Shown: positions 51,611 to 63,652 of the stretch, in pieces
Numbering within the stretch: position 1 is the stretch's first letter
Layout: every line of letters begins with the position of its first letter
NCBI GenBank assembly: GCA_023055505.1
Contig: JALIRH010000008.1
Coordinates: 5,519,775 to 5,583,774 of the forward strand
Source: Callipepla californica brunnescens
Lineage: Eukaryota > Chordata > Aves > Galliformes > Odontophoridae
Length of the DNA stretch: 64,000 nucleotides
Direction of reading: 5' to 3'
Position numbers and translations under genes: made by a program
Notes under the pieces: model-generated
Databases searched by the model: none
What the model was told of the DNA's origin: nothing
The model's input: only the letters and a program-made list of their open reading frames with translations

Positions 51611-51732
51611 AAATGAACCGACATCACTATGCCTTGTACGTGCACAACTGCCGATTAGTGTTTCTGTTGAGGAAGGACTTTGACCAGGCTGACACCTTCC
51701 GCCCTGCTGAGTTCCACTGGAAACTAGATCAG
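51611..51732 (+). CDS. CLSTN2: Calsyntenin-2 exon: LamG/LNS-like domain, continued
   Basis: This 122-nt exon is entered in phase 1 and left in phase 0. The acceptor is CTCTTTCAG|AAATG, and the donor CAG|GTACTT is good. It encodes 41 residues: EMNRHHYALYVHNCRLVFLL, RKDFDQADTFRPAEFHWKLD and Q. MNRHHY.LYVH.CRL.FL.R and RPAEFHWKL.Q are strongly conserved calsyntenin LamG-domain strands. LLRKDFDQADTF separates CLSTN2 from CLSTN1 and CLSTN3. The family continues with the ICDKEWH segment, which I did not find between here and the window end, so the next intron is longer than 12.2 kb. Skipping this exon would shift the frame. Confidence 0.96.
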
Positions 51733-52729
51733 GTACTTATGACTTTTTCTTATCTGTAACCCATCCATACCTCTGTCTGCTTTAGAAATCATAGAGAACA
51801 ACTCAAATACTAATGTAATTGTTTGGGGAAATCAGTAGAGTACTTCAGTTACATTGCAAATTCCAACTGTTGTGAGTCTTCATGGGCTCCACAGAAAAAG
51901 AGATAAATTAGTTAGCTGAGTTGAGTCATTCATTTCAATAAGTTCTTTCACTGAGTCATATTTAACACTAAGTGGAGGTTTATACATTGTCAGTGGAGAA
52001 TCTTAGAGTCATAACATTACATGTAGTTCCATAAAAGTTTTCCATTTATCATTAAAAAAACAATCTACTGTATCAGCAGAATGGAAGTGATAGAAGTCTT
52101 TTCACTACAGAGTATGCTGACATGCAGGAAGCGATTTTAAATATGTCTTAATTCTTATCTATGGGTTTTCACTTTCATCTGCTGTGCTCTGTTATTTCTC
52201 ATTTTTGTGAAGAGTATATTGTAAGGAAATTATTATTAAAGTGATAAGAGTTGTCTTTGAAATATTTATTAATTTTAAACAAGATAAGGATCATTCGGAT
52301 GAAAGAAGACGCATCTCATTGGCTTGGTATTTTATGTAAGCACGTTTCTTCATGTCTTTGGGACCACACTGTAATATCAAAGATGTAGATACAGGAATGG
52401 TAACTTTGCTAATTTGCCTTCAAAATGCCTATTAAAAGACCATCTATGTCCTGATTATCAGAAGAATGTGGTGCTAAACCATGGGATGATCATAGCACTT
52501 GCTTTACATATCCATTAGCCAGTTTGGAAACAGTTATCTGCTGTATGTGACTTGAAATCTTGGTACCTAGAAAGGGATGCATTCACATTATATCATATTT
52601 AACAGTACCCATCTCAAGAAACCAGCGTCAGCTCAGAAAATACTGTTCAGAGTGCTGAAGGTGGATTTCAAATGGCTGTATAGTGAAGATCTGAAACCAT
52701 CAATGGTACTACAAAGTTTATGTAACATA

Positions 52730-53133
52730 TGAGGTCTGCTCCAAAAGTAATGCCTCCTGTTTTATGATGTTGGCAGAGGCATATGTTCACAGGATGGCTG
52801 TAGAGGTTAGATCTTCCCAACAATATTCCATTACGTTTTGCTGTCATGTGACATGTGGCAGCAGAGGAGCAGTCAGACAAAATGGTGTCTGACATGGAAG
52901 TGCAGATGAAGCAAAGGAGTGGAATTGAATTTCTCCATGAGGAAGAAATTGCACCCACTGACATTTATCAATGCTTGCTGAATGTTCATGGAGACTAACA
53001 GTGGATGTGAGCCGTGGTGACAGCAGTGTGAAAGACAAACTACGGCCATGCAGGCTTGTTTATCACTGGTGAAAATGCATAGCTAATGTTGGTGACTGTG
53101 TTGAAGAAAAGTGTTTTGTAGCTGAGAATTTGC
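52730..53133 (+). mobile_element. Mariner (Galluhop-like) copy, internally deleted
   Basis: The 5' end, GAGGTCTGCTCCAAAAGTAA then TGCCTCCTGTTTTATGATG, is preceded by TA and matches the terminal inverted repeat of the chicken Galluhop mariner as I know it. Next come the transposase 5' leader and N-terminal helix-turn-helix coding words (GTGTCTGACATGGAAGTGC, ATGAAGCAAAGGAGTGG, CACCCACTGACATTTATC). These carry point changes, and a TAA interrupts the frame near 52997. Near 53.06 kb the sequence jumps to the end of the transposase gene (AAAATGCATAGCTAATG, GTTTTGTAGCTGAGAATTTG), so most of the transposase is missing. The right terminal repeat is absent; CR1 sequence follows directly. Confidence 0.85.
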
Positions 53134-53609
53134 CTTGTGTGGTCTCACCTTGAGCTATGTGTGCAGGTTTAGGTACCACAACATAAGGACATAAAACTAT
53201 GAGAGAGCATCCAGTGGAGGATGATGAAAACAGTGAAAGGTCTGGAGGGCAAGATGTGTGGAAGGCGACTGAAATTCCTTGGTTTGTTCATCCCAGAGCA
53301 GAGGAGGCCGAGGGGAGGCCTCATGGAAGCTGCAGCTTGCACAGAGAGCAGGCAGGGAGGGCTGAGTTCTGCTCTCCAAGTGTAGCCACATGTCCTGAGG
53401 GAATGGCATAGAGCTGTGTCAGAGGAGGGGCAGCTGGGGGTAGGGAAAGGTGCTTCTCCAGAGGGCAGTGGGCATGGAGTTCAAGGAGAGCTTGGATATC
53501 ACCCTCAAACACAGGGTTTGGATTGGGTGATCCTGTGTAGAGCCACGGGTTGGACCTGATGATCATTGTGGGTCCCTTCTAACTGAGATGTTTTGTGAGT
53601 CTGTGATTT
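53134..53609 (+). mobile_element. CR1 fragment, sense, abutting the mariner
   Basis: The region GTGTGCAGGTTTAGGTACC, then GAGAGCATCCAGTGGAGGATG, GAGGCCGAGGGGAGGCCTCAT, AGGGCAGTGGGCATGGAG, GGGTTGGACCTGATGATC and GTGGGTCCCTTCTAACTGAG, ending in TGAGTCTGTGATTT, is the last ~470 bp of a CR1 in sense orientation. Its 5' truncation point coincides with the broken end of the mariner, which suggests that it landed in or cut off the mariner. Confidence 0.93.
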
Positions 53610-53727
53610 GTATCAAGTAAACTTTTGTGTGTGATTAGCCTTGCACTGGAATTTGAGTTGCACTGATGTTATTGATGAGCTATATATGCTTTTCATTTTT
53701 ACTCTTTAACATTTATAAATACTAAAG

Positions 53728-54006
53728 GGAGGTCAGAGGCAAGTGGATGAGGCCAAGCTCAGTAGTGTGTAGTGAGAACCTAAAAGACTAAAACCTGAAC
53801 ATAGGAAGTTCCAATAAAAACATGCGGAATTTATGGTGACAGAGCACTGGAACAGGTTGCCCAGAGAGATTGTGGAGTTGTCTTCTATCGAGATATTCAA
53901 GTCCTGTCAGGACTCCAACCTGTGCAACCTTCTGCAGGAAACCTGCTTTAGCAAGGGGTGCTGGACTCAATGATCTCTTCCAACCCCTGCAATTCTGTGA
54001 TTCTGT
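53728..54006 (+). mobile_element. CR1 3' end, sense, second copy in the cluster
   Basis: GAGGTCAGAGGCAAGTGGATG, AACATAGGAAGTTCC, GAGCACTGGAACAGGTTGCC, GTGGAGTTGTCTTC, GGGTGCTGGACTCAATGATC and CCAACCCCTGCAATTCTGTG, ending in ATTCTG, form another 5'-truncated CR1 in the same orientation, about 120 bp after the previous one. It is a different subfamily from its neighbour. Confidence 0.92.
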
Positions 54007-57000
54007 TATTTCCTTGCAGTCGGTGATGCTTAGCTCATGGATCTGCTTCTGTATGGTCTGCTGATTTTGGCAGTCTGTATGAGCTTGTGGGTACACTGTT
54101 TCAAAAACAATAAGCAAAGTAAGTGTGTGTGCATCTAATAGCTACTTGTAAGTGCTATTTCTTTCTTAAAGAATGCTTCAGGCAATTCTATGCTTATTGT
54201 CTCAAATCAGTAAACCTAAGATAGATGCACTAGCAGACACCTTCTCATTGTCTTAGGAAGAATAATGAATATCTGCTGACAGAACTCAGTGTTTGTAAAC
54301 CTGTGATGTAAACCCTAGAATTATTTACATCATCTTCTATCTACAGACCTACTGTGGTGTAGTTCAGAAACCACTGGATCCTTTGTAGTGTTTATCAAAA
54401 AGCAGCTTAGCATATCAGTACAATCTCCTTGATCTAAAAAAGGGACAGAAACAAGGGCTAGATTTTCAAAAGTACTCTGGACTGTTCCAAAAAATCTCAA
54501 AAGTTTGTGAGTTTTTGTTTGTTTGTTTTGGTTTGTTTTTTTGTGTATTTATATTCTGAAATATCTTTGGAAATTTCGCCTTCAGAACTGTTCATTGTGT
54601 AGTGACAAATCTTTCAGATTCCTCAGTTTGTTTTTTTGTTTGTTTTGTTTTTGTTTTTTTAAGAAAAGTGTGGGAATTATGCTGTTGCTAACTGTTACAC
54701 ATTTTCTCACAGTCTGCAATGCACTGTGATATGCAGTGTTACAGATCAGGTTGCATGCATAACTGTGGAAAACAGCTCAATGGCTGGTACCAAGCACAGC
54801 TAGAGCAGAGTAAAATGTGGCAGCATGCTTCATTGCTGAGCTCACTTTATGATTGCGACAACAATTCATAGCTTGTTTTTGCTGAGAGGAATCTTGCGAC
54901 CTTGGAATAGGGTGAAGCATAAGCCAGTGAAATCATTTATCATCGTTACAGCAGAGTAGTAAAATTTATTATACCAGCTGCTTTGGGCTTTACCTAGCCC
55001 ACAAAACTACTCATTCTTTCCTGGCATTGGCCAAGAATGTGACTTTTATTACCATTCCAAATCTATTTGTTTAGATCACATTTTTGTGGTGCAGAAGCAT
55101 GGCAGAGCTTGGTTGCAGACTCCATTCTTGGCCAAATACAAGAGGTCATGTACCATTTTACGTACCTACACATGAGCAGTGCCTCTGAAGCTCTGAGATG
55201 CAGTGCAGCCATAACTGTAATGCACAGCAAGTGTCTGAATCTTCCAAATAATTGTGGTGGCCAAGGTAGTCTGGAAGATTTATTTTCAGTATGGCTTTAA
55301 GGGTTTCTAGCCTTAATTGTTACACTAAACTGAATGGACTTTGATAAGAAATTTTTTGCTTATTATACAGAGCGTGCATGGCCTGTGTTTGTCCTTTTAC
55401 TATTAAACTACTGAGCTATGTCTACAGAAAGTACTAATAAGTGCTAACAGACTTTAAACTGATAGTGTCCTTGTTATTTATAAGAAAAATTGGAGGGAAC
55501 GTGGAGTGGAAGAAATTGACTCCCCTTCCCTCCCCCCCAGTTTCTCATACTTAGATGGCTCTATTCACAACACAGTACCTATTACAAGAGGTCTTGTCAA
55601 CAAAGCCAGTAAAATGCATCTAAACTAATATCTAATTTTCTCAAATGAGTAGGAACAGGTGTACTTTCAAATGGACAGTTTAGGCAGCCAAATGTAAATT
55701 TGGGCCATCAACGAACAGCATATACAACATATACCTTAGTGATTTTTTTTTTAAATCTTCTTCAGGTCTGTGATGATTGTTCCTTGGGGTTCCTTATTTA
55801 TGTATCCTCATCTTATGGACAGATGTCAGGTTTTGAGAAAACAGCTGTATTGTACAGCCTCCTCATGCACACAGGAGATAACTGGTTCTGGCGTGGGCTC
55901 TGAGCTTTCTGATGCACAACAGCAGGCTTGGAAAATGGGGAGCTGGGGAGCTTCTTAACTTACACCCTTGACCATATTTCCTTTCAGCCACTAGTGCTGT
56001 GCCTAGTCTTTGTCAATTTCCTTGATGCAGGCATACCAGAACTGCAAAAGAGATCAGTGTGTAATGAGAATATATATTTCAGAAATTGAGCACTGTTGAA
56101 ATTAGTGAGAGATTGATTTTAACACCAGCAGAATTTTTCCTGAGAGATGTAAAATCCAAAGAAACCAAAGATCAAGTCTTCTCACCTCTTTTCCTGTCAA
56201 TGCAAAGATGTTCCTGAGCTCTGCTAACAACTCTATTGAAGAGGTTTGAATTAGTGCCCCTTTCCTCATTGTCATCCTCAGGAAAAACTCTTTTGATCAT
56301 CAAATTTTTGCAATAGGTGTCCTCTTTATTTCAGGTCAATAGACTGAGAACCCCATCCCTCAGCTTCTGTATAACTGTTCTCTCTAGCCTTCATGGGACT
56401 AAATCCAAATAATTGTTTGAATAATGGGCCAAGACTTACAAGCCTTTGGTTACAGAGGGAAACGTAACATTACACAGGCCAGTTCACAGTGTATTTCACA
56501 CTCTGTGTACCATTATTTGCGTGTTATTTGTACTGATACTGAGGATGGTCAAGTCAAGAGGTTTTCTCCTTCAAGTCAGAATGGAAATACTTATTTGAGC
56601 GGGGGAAAGGATTTTAGCCAGACATCCACATTTTTAATGAACTTATTTTTGCTTTCAGTGAGGATTATGTTCTGTTTTATACCCATGTTATCATCCTGAA
56701 GATTGCCTTTCAGCCCACAGGCAAAATTGGTATTGATCCCCTTAAAAAACAGGCATTGCACTGCATGGTCCAGAGTCATTCTAAATCAGCGTAAGATACA
56801 GACAGTCACTGTTCCTCTTTTAAGATTAGATAAATTGCTTTGAATAATCTGAAATCAGCCTGCAGCATTTTTTCATTGCGAAAAATCCTCATGCAATTAC
56901 TTTCATAATAGGAAATAGGGAAAGCAGGTTATTTAGATAAATATGAATATGATGCATTCTGTCTCTGTGCATGCACACAGATGTTGAAGGAGCGGGGCAG

Positions 57001-60000
57001 GGCTGCACTTGCATTTAATTCACGGAGCACATATAATGGGGTCGTCTACCTGTGGAAAGCAGTATTGTTCAGTGAAGCACTTTGTTGCCTTTTACTTTTT
57101 AAAATAACATGTCAGGACACGATAGAGCAGGAGCTGATTTTTGAAGAAATGTATAGCTTTGTAGTAAGAAGGCAAAATGAATCTGTACCCTGTCTCAGCT
57201 GAATTAGCTGTTTCTGTTAAGTTACTGCAGTTATGAGTGAAAACTGTTCTCATGTGCTGATTTTTCAAAATTGTTTAGCTGTGTACATCGAATTCTGAGA
57301 AGACATTCATATTATGAGAGCATTAAGAGTTCTTCTTATTGAGACTCAGAAAGAATGAAAACAAATGACTACTGATGGAAAGTACACAGTTGTGTGTCCA
57401 AGAGGGTTCAGTGGGAGAGGAAGACACAAGCTTTTGCCATTGCTATGCAGTGTACTTCACTTGTATGTAAAGAACCCAAAGCTTGTCAGTCCCAGACTTT
57501 TTAACATGATACCCTGTTGATGATACATCATTTAACATGATACCTTTTTTATTGTGGAGTATTGTTGTCCATTTTTATTTGAACTTCAGAAGAGTTCCTC
57601 GAGCTCTTAACCACATCTTTACAAATTGTTTTGCAAACCTGCACTGATCAACGCCTACATACAGCTTTGATAAGACTAAAAGAAGAATTACAAAGCACCA
57701 AACTTACATCCTACAGAGCCAGTAAGAGATAAATGGTAAATGAATTATGCTAATTCTGCAACTAAGATGAAATCATTCCAGGACTCAAAAAACTTCTACA
57801 GCACCTCAAGTCTTTTACATTTTAGCTTATATCTGACATAGTTTAGTTACCAATTCCCATCTTTAAATGCTATTTTGATAATTTTCTGTTTAGCATCAGG
57901 CTGTTTTTCAAAACAGCCTTTGTTAGCATGAGGATGAGTCGGCTGTGCTGAAAAATGCTGAAAATACTCTCTGAGATTTCAATTTATAGGAGCTTTTAGA
58001 GATGCATTTATTTTAATGCAATTGTAATACGTAATAACAAAATATTGGAAAAGAAAACAGAGTGGCTGGCAAGAACTTAATTTACGACAAGTAAATATTC
58101 TTGAAATATTTCCTATAAACTGACCTAGATTTGTTCATTTCTGATTTCTGCAGTCCAGCCCAGTGTGAAAGTTTTCTGTAGTACACTGAGAACTCTTGGA
58201 GTCTAATGAAAACCTAGTACAAAGATTCCTAATTAAGATATGTATTGAATTACACTGATGGTGAATAGCACATTTGTTTTCTTGTCAGTTATTTTTAATA
58301 TTTTTATTGTACAATATCTGTACAATACTACAGTTTTTATGAAACATGCACAACTGTTTTGAAGAAGTTGCCTGTGAGCAAAATCTGTTTTACTTGGGTG
58401 ATTGTACTGGGGCTGCTGAGTGGCTTATCTTTCAAGTAAAGCAGGCTGACTTTGGAGCATTCAGGAAGGTGCTCGAAGCACTTCTCAAAGTTGGTACGAA
58501 TTTTAGCCTTGAAAATGCATGTTAGGAGATGAATATGAAGTAATTTATCTATGTGCTGCTTATTCCTACTTTGGTGCTATGGTTTCTGGATGTCTGCAGA
58601 TCAAGAAGTATTGGTTTTCTATTTCTTGTGTTCCACATTTTGATAGTTTCTTTGCAGTAGAAAAGCCTAGAAATGCTTGCCTTTAAGCACTTGATGAACC
58701 ATTACATAAAGAACTGCAACTGAGCAGTTGGATAGTTAAAAAATAAACACAGTACACAAACCGTAGTCATGAAATCTTACTGAACTGACATGCTTGCTTG
58801 ATGGAATTTAGCAACCAACTTGATTGTAATAGGATTATTTAATTGTGAACAAACGATGGATCTAATTTAATAATACACATTGAAATTACCATGTGACAGC
58901 ATAAAGACATACTGCATTCACAGGCATAATCAGGCTTTCAGGTGCTTTTTCTGTCAGTATGATAAAGCAGTCTCAATATTTAAAGCTGTAATTAAGCCAT
59001 CCATATTTTTAAATCTACTGTGAAAATTGGTATTACACGTTACAGGCTTTAAGGCTAGAAAAGCAGCTCACCTTGTGTACAACTACAGTTTGCAAACTCT
59101 ACTTCAGTGCAGCGCTGTCACGATGCATCTGTGAATATGTATTATATAGCAGTGTTCTTATTCGAAAGCAAAATACCTTGTCTTCTACTGCAGTTTTCTA
59201 TCACACAGTGAATGGAGAAAGAAAAAAAGAAGCAAAGGAATTTTTCATTGTGTTCTGGGAACACTAGATATAATATATGAATTTGAAGTAGTTCAAGATT
59301 ATTGAAATACATTAGGCCTTGGGATGCATGTCTATTTACTCTGCCAGGCTGGTGACTGTGTTCAAGAGAGACCATAGGGCATGCATTTCTGTGAGGTTAA
59401 TGGAGTCTTTTCTTTTGGAGCAGTGCTTAGTAGGCAGTAAGAAACAGTGTGATCTTACAGTGAAACCTTTTCTGACCAACATACAAAGCAGAACAAATGG
59501 CAACAGGCAAAAGTACAGCCCAAGAAGAGGTGCTGGTTTTAAGAAGAGAAGAGAATGATATTAACAATGTTGAATTTCGGCAAATGACATTAACTAGGAG
59601 ATCACATTATGGTCAGATGCAAATTAAAATTAACTCAAGTCTACCATACTTAGCACACAGAACGGAAATCTCCCTGTTGTATTTTTTTTTCCATTAATCC
59701 AATTTAGTTTTGGACTAGGATACCAAAGCTTACAAAAACGAAAGTCTTTGCTACTGAAATGTTCATTGAAATGGAAGATCTTGATCTAGTAATCTCTTCT
59801 TATACCTCATTCATTAAATTTTATTTTCTTCTTCTATTATTTAGATTGTATTAGATATACGTGGTACAACCTTTGCATTGAGAGATGAGCTTAAATATTG
59901 TCTTACAATTCTTCCAGCCTTTTCATGCACTCCTCAATTAATGTCTAATATTTAAAAATATATATTATTATGGCTGATAATTAATGAAATGTATGTTGGT

Positions 60001-60871
60001 AATTTGTTATGGACAATCACCATATTAACAACTCCACACCTGAGACTGCAGGAGAGCTTTCATTTTACTGTGGATTTGTCAGTCCACACTATACCTCTTC
60101 TGTACATAATCAAAAACTGTTTTCTTATTTACACAGCTCTGGGGATGTATTTAGGAATGACTGCTGATAGGTAAGACAAATGTTTGTGATCTACATGATT
60201 TTGAAAAGAGATCAATTTCACTTTTCACAAAGAGCTGTGCTTTTTTAGGATATTGACTGTCTTATGAAATAGATTTTAAAAACAATTCTGCAGGATTTCA
60301 GGGGAACTGATGTCTGTCGGCCATATTGAGCTATTACAATAATAGTGGGTTTATTTGCTGAAGAAAGTAAAACGTTCCTGAGAGCTGCATTAAACATCTG
60401 CAAGGCATGCAAGCCAATGCCTCTGCCAGTGTAAATCTGCCCTGTTCTTTTCAATTTCAGCTACTGCTGGGAATATAAATCTTGGCCATCCTGCAGAACC
60501 CATATATGCTCTTTAAGAGTAAAGAGGATGCCAGCAGCTTTTTAAATAGGATCAGGATAACTGTGCAGTTTGTGAATTCAGTGCCCCCAATTAGAAATGA
60601 AGTCTTCAAAATGTGCTTAGATCTGTGAGTGCTGCCGGAGCACAACAGAGCTAGGAAGCAGAGATTTAAAATTTAACATCAAAATGATTGTAAATCCGTT
60701 TATACTTCAAAAGTATGGAAGTAGAAAATGGAAATCCTTTTGTATGAATAATTTCATGTCTTAAAAGTATGTTTTACTTTGGAGCCGCATATTCTTTGTA
60801 TCGGAAATGAAGCCTACAGCATCTTTCTTGGCAGGCAGAAGCAGGAACCTCATTTGGATTTTGGGATCCAT

Positions 60872-61400
60872 GGAGTCATAGAATGGTTTTGGTTGGAAGA
60901 GATCTTAAAGTCTATCTTACTTCAACCCCCTGCTACAGGCAAGGACACCTCCCACTAGCTGAGGTGGGACCCCAGGGCTCCGTTCATTCTGGCCTTGAAC
61001 ATTTGCAGGGATGGAACATCATTTGCAGCTTCTCTGGGCAACCAGTTAGACTGCTTTAGTGCCTTCCAAGCAAAGAATTTCTTCCTAATGCCTGATATAA
61101 ACCTACCCTCTTTTACTTTAAAGCCATTTTAAACCTCTTTTCCAGTAACTACACTTCCTGGCAAACAGTTCCTCTCCAGCTTTCTTGTAGCGCCCTTTAA
61201 GCACTGAAAGGCCTCCATAGGGCTGCCTCAGAGCCCTCACTTGCCCAGGCTGACAACCCTAGCTCTCAGTCTGTCTCCATAGAAGAGGTGCTGCAGCCCT
61301 TTGAGCATCCTTGCAGCCTCCCCTGGACCCACTCCCACAGCTCCATGCCCTTCTTGTGCTGGGTACCCCAGAGCTGAACACAGCACCACAGATTGGGGGC
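60872..61400 (-). mobile_element. CR1 fragment, antisense
   Basis: The plus strand reads GAGTCATAGAATGG, TTTTGGTTGGAAGAGATC, CAACCCCCTGCTACAGGCAAG, GACACCTCCCACTAGCTGAG, AGCTTCTCTGGGCAACCAG, AAGAATTTCTTCCTAATGCC and CCATGCCCTTCTTGTGCTGG. This is an inverted CR1 of about 530 bp running from the 3' UTR into the RT end. It has no long open frame left and is more diverged than the copy at 32.4 kb. Confidence 0.95.
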
Positions 61401-63628
61401 TTAGAATACTGAGTGGAAGTTTCATTGTTGCTACAGCAACGTTAATACTGAAAATTTCAACTTCATTGGATCATAATTTCAGGAAATATACTGACATGCT
61501 TTAGTAGTATTATTGATTGCTGTAATATTTTTATTGTAGGTTTGTTGGGTGTTATTTTTTTTTTCTTTTTACTCATAAAACTCATAAGAATCCTACATCA
61601 AGTTCCAAAAACATCATCGCTATGACATATCTGTGCAATATGTCTCTTTATGTATTATAGCATTCCTTCTGATTTTTTAAGTATCCTTACAGCAGCCAAT
61701 TAAGATCCTATCAACTCCAGTTTATTCACCCATTATTAAAAATACACAAAAAGCTGGATGATGATAGTGCACAGCTCTTTCAACCTACTATCAGTCACAC
61801 TGGAGACTTAATAGCATTCAAAACACTGAAGAATTTTACTGCACTTTTACAAGCATCTGGTCAGAGTCCAGGGTCTGGCTTTGTTATTTTCCAATCTCAT
61901 AGTGACTGTATTATTGCAGATAGAGCTTTTTCAGTTTCAGTTTTTTTATACCAATTAACCTGTGGGCTGATTTTTTTCCAGAGCTGTTAATTGTTGTTGT
62001 TATAATTGGATACACAGCCTGCATGGCATTTTTTTTTCTTTGCGTAAGTGACTTCAAACTGTTTCTTGGTGACGTAACTCTGCTCAGAGATATGTGTAGT
62101 TTCTTTCAGATATCTTCTATAAGAGATCTTTCTGCCTTTCACATGTGGAGTCTTTGCATTACTGTGCTTCCCTTCCTTGTCTGTCACCTTCTATCTCAAG
62201 AGGACCAGTTGTGTTTTGATTTCATAAATGCATGGCCCTAAGCTGTCATATCATTTACCTATGGACTTATCTGGAAATGTTTAAGCAGTTACAGCGATAT
62301 TCGTTACCTGTCCATACACTTACACATTGCAGCTATGCTATAATTCAAAGTTTCAGTTGCATTTTTCATCCACATTAAGCACTTTGTTTTGTTAGGAATT
62401 TAGGCATCCAGTGTCAGCCTACAAATAAATCTGCATCTACTTTAATTACTGACTAATTGTGGCACAATGATGCTTTTCTCAACTGCCTTTTGGATTATGC
62501 AAAGTAATTGTTTGGATTTATGGAACCATATGTAGGCAGTTTTACTATAGAGAGTTTTCTTGGAACTTTTCAGGACAAGAATAAAGCCTGTTCAGTTGGT
62601 CACCACACAGATTTTCTTGAAGACTCATAAAATTAAGCAAGTTTCTTCTTTCTTACATACTCTTGGACTTCTCTGAAAATGTTGAAAACCATTTAAGCCT
62701 CACAGCTTGGAATAGGTTACCTGTTTCCTCATGACTTTATAGTTTGGGAGATTTAGCAACCTTTTCAGCATTTGAAGGCCTTTTTCAGTCTTGGTGCATA
62801 CATGTACAAAGGTGTCTTAGAATTACCAATGCAAGAAACCTTTATCTTTTAAGATAATATAGAGATCTGTACCTCATTCCTGCTTTAGTTCTTAAATTTT
62901 GCTAGGTTCAGATGAAGTATCATATTTTGCTTGAAAATTTGAAGGAAAAGATAAACATTTGGAAGGATAAAAAATATGTCTTTAAATTTTCACACTAAAT
63001 ATATTGTATTCTGTTAGAAACGTCAGAGATCCAAGTTGTGGAAGTGCTGCTTTTAAGCTTCAGTATGAAAAAGAGTATATATCTCTGACCACTACCGATA
63101 TCGCTTGTATGAAAAATCTCTTCCTTGAACTTCATGCATTTGGAAGTCCTGTCTATTGATGTCCTATTTCAAAATACTTCTGCTAAGAGCAGAAACATTC
63201 AGGTATTTAGTTTAAGGGCATCTTACAAAATTTATTTATTTTACACTGAAATAGGAGTTTAATAGAACTGATGTGTGCTCTGCAGTCTGCATCTGTGCTA
63301 AAGGCATGTGGGATTTTTTTTTTATTTATTTATTTTGAAATAAAATCAAACATCAAGAATTTAAATAATTTTCATGTTATTGTTATAATTTCCAAATTTC
63401 AGCTTAGCTGGTTGTTTTGTTTATTATCTTAGAAAATTTAATGAAAGTGTTACATTGGATTATCCAGACAGTTAACTGATGCATCATATATATTGATAGG
63501 CATTAGGAATCACGATTATCTTTACATTAGCAGAGTATCAAACCTACTGACTTAATGTAATACTGGCACCCTAACCCCCATGCCTGAATTTTGAAAATCA
63601 AAAAGCAGATGATTCTTTGTTAGTTAGC

Positions 63629-63652
63629 AAAAAAAAAAAAAAAAAAAAAAAA
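63629..63652. repeat. Homopolymer A, 24 nt
   Basis: An uninterrupted A24 run in the last intron. No gene copy was recognised 5' of it. Confidence 0.9.

Noticed and set aside
32144..51732. Assignment to CLSTN1 or CLSTN3
   Set aside because: Paralogue-specific wording (ICAFKIHGQE, AIDEDCSPQYSQICNYEIV, LLRKDFDQADTF) fits CLSTN2. The long introns also fit CLSTN2 better.
53199..53566. Overlapping frames of 70-81 codons on both strands
   Set aside because: All lie inside a CR1 fragment and show no protein family match.
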